This document shows, in pieces, positions 4,607 to 8,520 of a stretch of DNA of 8,520 nt. Each line of letters begins with the position of its first letter. Position 1 is the first letter of the stretch. Below the pieces are notes generated by a model, which saw only the letters and a list, made by a program, of their open reading frames with translations, was not told the origin of the DNA and searched no databases. The position numbers were made by a program, and so were the translations under genes. This DNA comes from Roseiarcus sp050013915. GTDB lineage: Bacteria > Pseudomonadota > Alphaproteobacteria > Rhizobiales > Beijerinckiaceae. The stretch covers positions 1 through 8,520 of the forward strand of contig JBEKEI010000188.1 of the NCBI GenBank assembly GCA_050013915.1. Direction: 5' to 3'.

Positions 4607-6247
4607 TCAGTTCGACTGCCGGCGCAGAAAAGCGGGGATTTCCAGCTGGTCGTCGTCGACCGCGGCCGGCCGCGGCCCGACCCGGCCGTGCGCGTCGAGC
4701 GCGCCCTGGGGCGGACGCGGCGCGCCGGGCCGCGGTTGCGGACGGCCATAATCGGCGTGCAGGACCGACGAGGCCGGCCGCTGCGAGGCGGGCAGGACGG
4801 GCGGCGCGACCGCGCGCGGCGGCTGCGCCTGGGCGGACTCGTCATGGCGGCTGATCCCGAACGCGGCGAGCTTTTCGAGCAGCGAGCGACGGCGCTCGCC
4901 CGGCGGCGCGGGCGCGGGCTCCTCGCCGCGGCGCTGGCGGATCTGGCTCTGGACGACCGGCGGCAGATCTTCGACCTGCGGCATCCGGGCGTGCCGGATG
5001 AGCGGCTGCTCGGGCGCGGGCGGGAAGAACTCGGTCGCGACCGGCTCCTCGACGCGGGGCGCCGGCGGGGCGCTGTAGATCGCGACCTTGGGCGGCGCCG
5101 GGCGGATGTCGACCTCGTCCTGGACGTGCGGGCGGGCCTCGCCATGCGCGTGATCGGCGCCCGCCTGCGGCTCGGCGACGCTGTGCGCCGGCTGGCTGCG
5201 CGCGGCCGCCTGGGCGCGCTGACGCTGCTGGGCCTCGATGATGCGGACCTGACTGGCGGTCGGCTCGTGGACCTCGAGGGTCGGCTGATCGATGCCGGTC
5301 GCGACCACCGAGACGCGCACGACGCCGTCGAGGCTCTGGTCGAAGGTGGCGCCGAGGATGATGTTGGCCTCCTCGTCGACCTCCTGGCGGATGCGGCTGG
5401 CCGCCTCGTCGACCTCGTAGAGCGTGAGATCGTTGCCGCCGGTGATCGAGATCAGCAGGCCGCGGGCGCCCTTCATCGAGACCTCGTCGAGCAGCGGATT
5501 GGCGATCGCCGCCTCGGCCGCCAGCACGGCGCGGCGTTCGCCCGACGCCTCGCCGGTGCCCATCATCGCCTTGCCCATTTCGCTCATGATCGAGCGCACG
5601 TCGGCGAAATCGAGGTTGATGAGGCCTTCCTTGACCATCAGATCGGTGATGCAGGCGACGCCGGAATAGAGGACCTGGTCGGCCATCGCGAAGGCGTCGG
5701 CGAAGGTCGTCTTCTCGTTGGCGACGCGGAACAGGTTCTGGTTGGGGATGATGATCAGCGTGTCGACCACCTTCTGCAACTCGGCGATGCCGCCCTCGGC
5801 GAGCCGCATCCGGCGCCCGCCCTCGAACTGGAACGGCTTGGTCACGACGCCGACGGTGAGAATGCCCATTTCGCGCGCCACTCGCGCCACGACCGGCGCC
5901 GCGCCCGTGCCGGTGCCGCCGCCCATGCCGGCGGTCACGAACACCATGTGGGCGCCGGCGAGATGATCGCGGATCTCCTCGATCGCCTCCTCGGCGGCGG
6001 CGCGGCCGACTTCGGGCTTCGAGCCGGCGCCGAGGCCCTCGGTGACCTGCAGCCCCATCTGGATGATGCGTTCCGACTTGGACGAGGCGAGCGCCTGCGC
6101 GTCGGTGTTGGCGACGATGAAATCGACGCCCGCCAGGCCCGAGACGATCATGTTGTTGACGGCGTTGCCGCCGGCGCCGCCGACGCCGCACACCATGATG
6201 CGGGGCTTCAGCTCCCGCAGTTCGGGAGCTTTCAGGTTGATGGTCAT
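4607..6247 (-). CDS. ftsZ: Cell division GTPase FtsZ
   Basis: FtsZ is the tubulin-like GTPase that forms the cytoplasmic Z-ring. The 546-residue protein shows the GTP-binding GVGGAGGNAVNN (21-32), NTDAQAL (47-53), the tubulin signature GGGTGTG (109-115) and the T7 synergy loop NLDFAD (211-216). The globular domain ends near residue 319. A Pro/Ala/Arg/Gln-rich, probably disordered linker of about 210 residues leads to the conserved C-terminal peptide DDDQLEIPAFLRRQ, the FtsA-binding tail. The long linker is usual for alphaproteobacteria. I chose the ATG at 6245-6247 (MTINLKAPELRELKPRI), the family's usual beginning. It has GAGG (complement of 6254-6257) 6 nt upstream, which overlaps a rejected ATG at 6259. 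The gene follows ftsA after 95 bp rather than the few bases seen in many dcw clusters, leaving room for separate control. Confidence 0.98.
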   Translation of the reverse strand: MTINLKAPELRELKPRIMVCGVGGAGGNAVNNMIVSGLAGVDFIVANTDAQALASSKSERIIQMGLQVTEGLGAGSKPEVGRAAAEEAIEEIRDHLAGAHMVFVTAGMGGGTGTGAAPVVARVAREMGILTVGVVTKPFQFEGGRRMRLAEGGIAELQKVVDTLIIIPNQNLFRVANEKTTFADAFAMADQVLYSGVACITDLMVKEGLINLDFADVRSIMSEMGKAMMGTGEASGERRAVLAAEAAIANPLLDEVSMKGARGLLISITGGNDLTLYEVDEAASRIRQEVDEEANIILGATFDQSLDGVVRVSVVATGIDQPTLEVHEPTASQVRIIEAQQRQRAQAAARSQPAHSVAEPQAGADHAHGEARPHVQDEVDIRPAPPKVAIYSAPPAPRVEEPVATEFFPPAPEQPLIRHARMPQVEDLPPVVQSQIRQRRGEEPAPAPPGERRRSLLEKLAAFGISRHDESAQAQPPRAVAPPVLPASQRPASSVLHADYGRPQPRPGAPRPPQGALDAHGRVGPRPAAVDDDQLEIPAFLRRQSN

Positions 6248-6253
6248 CTCTGG

Positions 6254-6257
6254 CCTC
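6254..6257 (-). promoter_or_regulatory. ftsZ ribosome binding site that decides the start
   Basis: GAGG on the minus strand lies 6 nt before the ATG at 6245-6247. An alternative in-frame ATG at 6257-6259 overlaps this GAGG, so it would consume the ribosome binding site. The site therefore favours the shorter protein starting MTINLK, in agreement with the family's usual N-terminus. Confidence 0.65.
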
Positions 6258-6282
6258 ATGACGTTGGACGCCCGCCGGCGCC

Positions 6283-6305
6283 GGTTAAATCGCGACTCTC
6301 GACTC
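6283..6305. promoter_or_regulatory. TTAACC half-site and two GANTC sites upstream of ftsZ
   Basis: In the ftsA-ftsZ spacer the minus strand reads TTAACC (complement of 6283-6288) next to two GACTC motifs (6294-6298 and 6301-6305), which start 7 bp apart. In Caulobacter ftsZ is repressed by CtrA, and its expression depends on CcrM methylation at GANTC in the promoter. The same ingredients here suggest related control. The full CtrA consensus TTAA-N7-TTAA is not present, and I found no convincing -35/-10 pair, so this is suggestive only. Confidence 0.35.
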
Positions 6306-6310
6306 GAACC

Positions 6311-6340
6311 TCCGCGCAGGGGCGGCCGCCCCCGCGCGGA
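6311..6340. other. 30-base near-perfect palindrome directly after ftsA
   Basis: Positions 6311-6325 pair with 6326-6340 at 14 of 15 positions; the only mismatch is 6318 (a) with 6333 (c). The centre is a NotI-like gcggccgc. It starts 2 bases past the ftsA stop codon in the minus-strand transcript and would fold into a very GC-rich hairpin between ftsA and ftsZ. No U-tract follows, so it is not a standard terminator. It could be an mRNA processing or stability element, a partial transcription block, or a protein-binding dyad. Confidence 0.6.
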
Positions 6341-6342
6341 TC

Positions 6343-7662
6343 CTAGAAGCTTTCCCTCAGCCAGCGGCCGACGCGCGCCACATAGCCGTCCTCGCCGGCG
6401 CCCGCGGCATGATGAGCGTGGCGGCGCGGCTCGAAATGCTCGATGCCCGCCACCTGCGGATAGACGAGCAGCCCGACCGCCGCGGCGAAAGCCGGGCTCT
6501 TGGCCGATTCCGGCAGGCCCTCGACCCCGAGCGGCCGGCCGATCCGGATCTGGTCGGAGATGATCGTGCGGGCGAGCGCCGGCAGGCCGGTGAGCTGGCA
6601 GGCGCCGCCGGTCAGCACGAGCCGGCGTCCGGCATGGGCGCCGAGCCCGGCGTCGCGCAGCCGGTCGCGCACGAGCTCCAGGATTTCCTCGACCCGCGGG
6701 CGGATGATCCGCACCAGCTCGGACTTGGGCAGATAGCTGGGATGATCCATGTCGTCGCCGACGCGGTGAACGGCGATCGAGTCGCGTTCGTCGGAGGCCG
6801 AGGCGGCGCAGGCGCCGTAGAGCGTCTTCAGCCGCTCGGCGTCGGCGACGCTGACGGTCAGCCCGCGCGCTATGTCCATCGTGATGTGATTGCCGCCGAC
6901 CGCGACCGCGTCGACATGGGCGAGCCGGCCGCCGGCGAACACGCCGACCGAGGTCGAGCCGCCGCCGAAATCGATCAGGGCGACGCCGAGGTCGGCCTCG
7001 TCGTCGACCAGCGTCGACAGGCCGGCGGCGTACGGCGTGGCGACCACCGCCTCGACGCGCAGGTGGCAGCGCTCGATGGCGAGCATGAGGTTGCGCGCGG
7101 CGGCGCCGTCGCAGGACGCCACGTGCATCTCGGCGCCGAGTTCATCGCCGACCATGCCCTTGGGGTCGCGCACGCCGGTCGTCGCGTCGAGCCAGAAGCC
7201 GGTCGGCAGCGCGTGCAGGACCGTGCGCCCGGCGTGGCCGCTGGCGGCCGAGGCCGCCTCCAGCACCCGGTGGACGTCATAGTCGCTGACCGCCTTGCCG
7301 CCGATCCCGATCTTGGCGTTGTAGAGCTGCGAGGCCAGCCGGCCGCCGCTCATGTTGACGATGATGCTCTCGACCTCGACGCCCGCCATCCGTTCGGCGG
7401 CGTCGATGGCGAGCCGGATCGCGTTTTCGGCGGCGTCGAGATCGACGATCGCGCCCGCCTTGACGCCGCGCGAGCGCTGATGGCCGATGCCGAGCACCTT
7501 GCAGCGGTGGGTGCGGCCGCGCAGCGAATCGGAGGGCGCCATCGGCGCCAGCCGGGCGATGAGGCAGACGATTTTGGAGGCGCCGACGTCGAGAATCGAA
7601 AGCACCGCGCTCTTGCGCGGCGGGATCGGCCGGAGACGCGGGGTGAGCGGCTTGAAATTCAC
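6343..7662 (-). CDS. ftsA: Cell division protein FtsA
   Basis: FtsA is the actin-like ATPase that anchors FtsZ filaments to the inner membrane and signals to the later divisome. The 439-residue protein has the phosphate-1 motif ILDVGASK (23-30), an SHS2/1C region at about residues 95-185 including NMSGG, phosphate-2 DFGGGST (231-237) and the adenosine motif VLTGGACQLTG (349-359). It ends in the amphipathic membrane-targeting helix GYVARVGRWLRESF (426-439). Length is normal for an alphaproteobacterial FtsA. The start is GTG at 7660-7662 and overlaps the ftsQ stop as GTGA, which implies translational coupling. The segment KPLTPRLRPIPPRKSA before the first beta strand is a short basic tail. The gene ends 95 bp before ftsZ, and the palindrome begins 2 bases past its stop. 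Confidence 0.97.
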   Translation of the reverse strand: MNFKPLTPRLRPIPPRKSAVLSILDVGASKIVCLIARLAPMAPSDSLRGRTHRCKVLGIGHQRSRGVKAGAIVDLDAAENAIRLAIDAAERMAGVEVESIIVNMSGGRLASQLYNAKIGIGGKAVSDYDVHRVLEAASAASGHAGRTVLHALPTGFWLDATTGVRDPKGMVGDELGAEMHVASCDGAAARNLMLAIERCHLRVEAVVATPYAAGLSTLVDDEADLGVALIDFGGGSTSVGVFAGGRLAHVDAVAVGGNHITMDIARGLTVSVADAERLKTLYGACAASASDERDSIAVHRVGDDMDHPSYLPKSELVRIIRPRVEEILELVRDRLRDAGLGAHAGRRLVLTGGACQLTGLPALARTIISDQIRIGRPLGVEGLPESAKSPAFAAAVGLLVYPQVAGIEHFEPRRHAHHAAGAGEDGYVARVGRWLRESF

Positions 7663-8520
7663 GTCGCGCCCGCTTTCCTGGGTTGCGCCGCCGCCCGTGC
7701 GGCGGCCGCCTCCTCGGTCAGCCGGGCGAACATCCGCCCGGGCAGCCGCAGATCCAGCGACAGCACGTCGCGGTCGAGCACGCGCGATTCCCGCTGCAGC
7801 CGGACGAGCCGGGCGACCGCCGCCTGCGGATCGATCTCCGGCAGCAGCACGTCGACGCCGGACGTCATCTTGAGGTTCCAGCGCCGGCCGGCGACCAGCA
7901 CGCCGGCCCGGATCCGCGGGCCGAGTTCGCCGGCCGCCGCGACCAGCGCCAGGAATTCCGGCAGCCGCGCATTGGCGCCTTCGCCGACCACGAAGGGCAG
8001 GTTGGCCCAGCGCTGGTCGCGCATCTCGTCGATCACGGCGCCGTCGGCGGCGACGATCGCGACCCGGCCGTCGCGCTGCCAGAGCGCATAGGGCGCACGC
8101 TCGACGAGATCGACGACGAGATGATTGGGATAGAGCTTGCGCACGCTCGCCGACTTGACGAGCGGCGTCGCCTCGAGCCGGGCGCGCGCCTGCGCCGCGT
8201 CGAGAAACAGCAGCGAGCTCTTCGGGCCGATGCCGGCGCGGGCGAGAATCTCGGCCTCGCTGAGATCGGCCTGGCCGGAAATCGTCACGATCGCGATGTC
8301 GAAGCCGAGCGCGCGCGCCAGGAAATCGCCCGGCCCGCCCTCGCGGGCGAGAAAGGCGTCATATTCGCCGCCGCGCAGCGCGCCGAGCAGCCCGGCCCCC
8401 AGCAGCAGCGCCGCGGCGAGCGCGATCCCGAGGCCGCGCGGCGGCGGACGGTCGAACAGCGCGGTCCAGGACAGCAGCCGCGGCGCGGCGCGTTCGCGCG
8501 CCAGCAGGACGCGCGCGGGC
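7659..8520 (-). CDS. ftsQ: Cell division protein FtsQ, 5' end outside the window
   Basis: FtsQ is a bitopic inner-membrane protein that links early and late divisome proteins through FtsB/FtsL. 286 residues are visible and the frame is open to the window edge. An Arg/Pro-rich cytoplasmic part ends in RPPPRG. One transmembrane helix follows, LGIALAAALLLGAGLLGAL (codons 8376-8432). The periplasmic POTRA domain comes next (from DIAIVTISGQADLSEAEILA; about 8300-8085) with YPNHLVVDLVERAPYALWQ, and then the FtsQ beta domain with ending LSLDLRLPGRMFARL. A GTG at 8286-8288 falls inside the POTRA domain and is not the start. The C-terminus is an Ala/Arg-rich tail (EEAAAARAAAQPRKAGAT). The stop overlaps the ftsA start by 4 bp. 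The missing N-terminus would be short, perhaps a few dozen residues. Confidence 0.94.
   Translation of the reverse strand, partial: PARVLLARERAAPRLLSWTALFDRPPPRGLGIALAAALLLGAGLLGALRGGEYDAFLAREGGPGDFLARALGFDIAIVTISGQADLSEAEILARAGIGPKSSLLFLDAAQARARLEATPLVKSASVRKLYPNHLVVDLVERAPYALWQRDGRVAIVAADGAVIDEMRDQRWANLPFVVGEGANARLPEFLALVAAAGELGPRIRAGVLVAGRRWNLKMTSGVDVLLPEIDPQAAVARLVRLQRESRVLDRDVLSLDLRLPGRMFARLTEEAAAARAAAQPRKAGAT

Noticed and set aside
4688..6346. 552-codon plus-strand frame opposite ftsZ
   Set aside because: It is antisense to ftsZ and is Arg/Asp/Gly/Leu repetitive. It is a mirror-frame artefact of GC-rich coding DNA.
6409..8091. 560-codon plus-strand frame opposite ftsA and ftsQ
   Set aside because: It has the same mirror-frame character and crosses a gene junction on the coding strand.
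7659..8288. GTG at 8288 as the ftsQ start
   Set aside because: The same frame continues upstream through the POTRA beginning and a clear transmembrane helix, so this GTG is an internal codon.

Overview
The window is the downstream end of a division and cell-wall (dcw) cluster from a high-GC alphaproteobacterium, most likely of the order Hyphomicrobiales (Rhizobiales). The evidence is the gene order ftsQ-ftsA-ftsZ-lpxC-bamD-recN, all on the minus strand, and the protein sequences: an FtsZ starting MTINLK with a long Pro/Ala/Arg-rich linker and a FLRRQ-type tail, an FtsA ending in a Trp-containing amphipathic helix, and an alphaproteobacterial type of BamD. The placement is inference from sequence style. 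No ribosomal RNA or other taxonomic marker is present.

Layout in the direction of transcription (high to low coordinates). ftsQ (7659-8520, 5' end outside the window) overlaps ftsA (6343-7662) by 4 bases, GTGA. A 95-bp spacer with a 30-base near-perfect palindrome, two GANTC sites and a TTAACC half-site precedes ftsZ (4607-6247). A 355-bp intergenic stretch follows. It has an AT-rich core, a promoter-like pair, four GANTC sites within 75 bp and two short exact tandem repeats, and it precedes lpxC (3301-4251). A second gap of 335 bp holds palindromes but no convincing gene, and precedes bamD (2108-2965). recN (416-2086) starts 21 bp after bamD and is probably co-transcribed with it. After recN there is a 282-bp gap with a hairpin, a sigma70-like promoter and traces of a coding-like reading frame. 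Then an unidentified gene begins at 133 and runs off the window.

How the genes fit together. FtsQ, FtsA and FtsZ are core divisome proteins: the periplasmic scaffold, the membrane tether and the GTPase ring. LpxC commits UDP-acyl-GlcNAc to lipid A, and BamD is a lipoprotein of the outer-membrane protein insertion machine, so septation and outer-membrane synthesis sit side by side. RecN is the SMC-like double-strand-break repair ATPase and commonly follows bamD in alphaproteobacteria.

The six identified genes look intact apart from the window edge and are conventional. I saw no CRISPR array, insertion sequence, tRNA, rRNA or new multi-gene system. The points worth a second look are in the spacers: GANTC/TTAA clusters of the kind used by CcrM/CtrA cell-cycle control, the palindrome right after ftsA, and the region after recN, where ligA would often be expected but is not recognisable.
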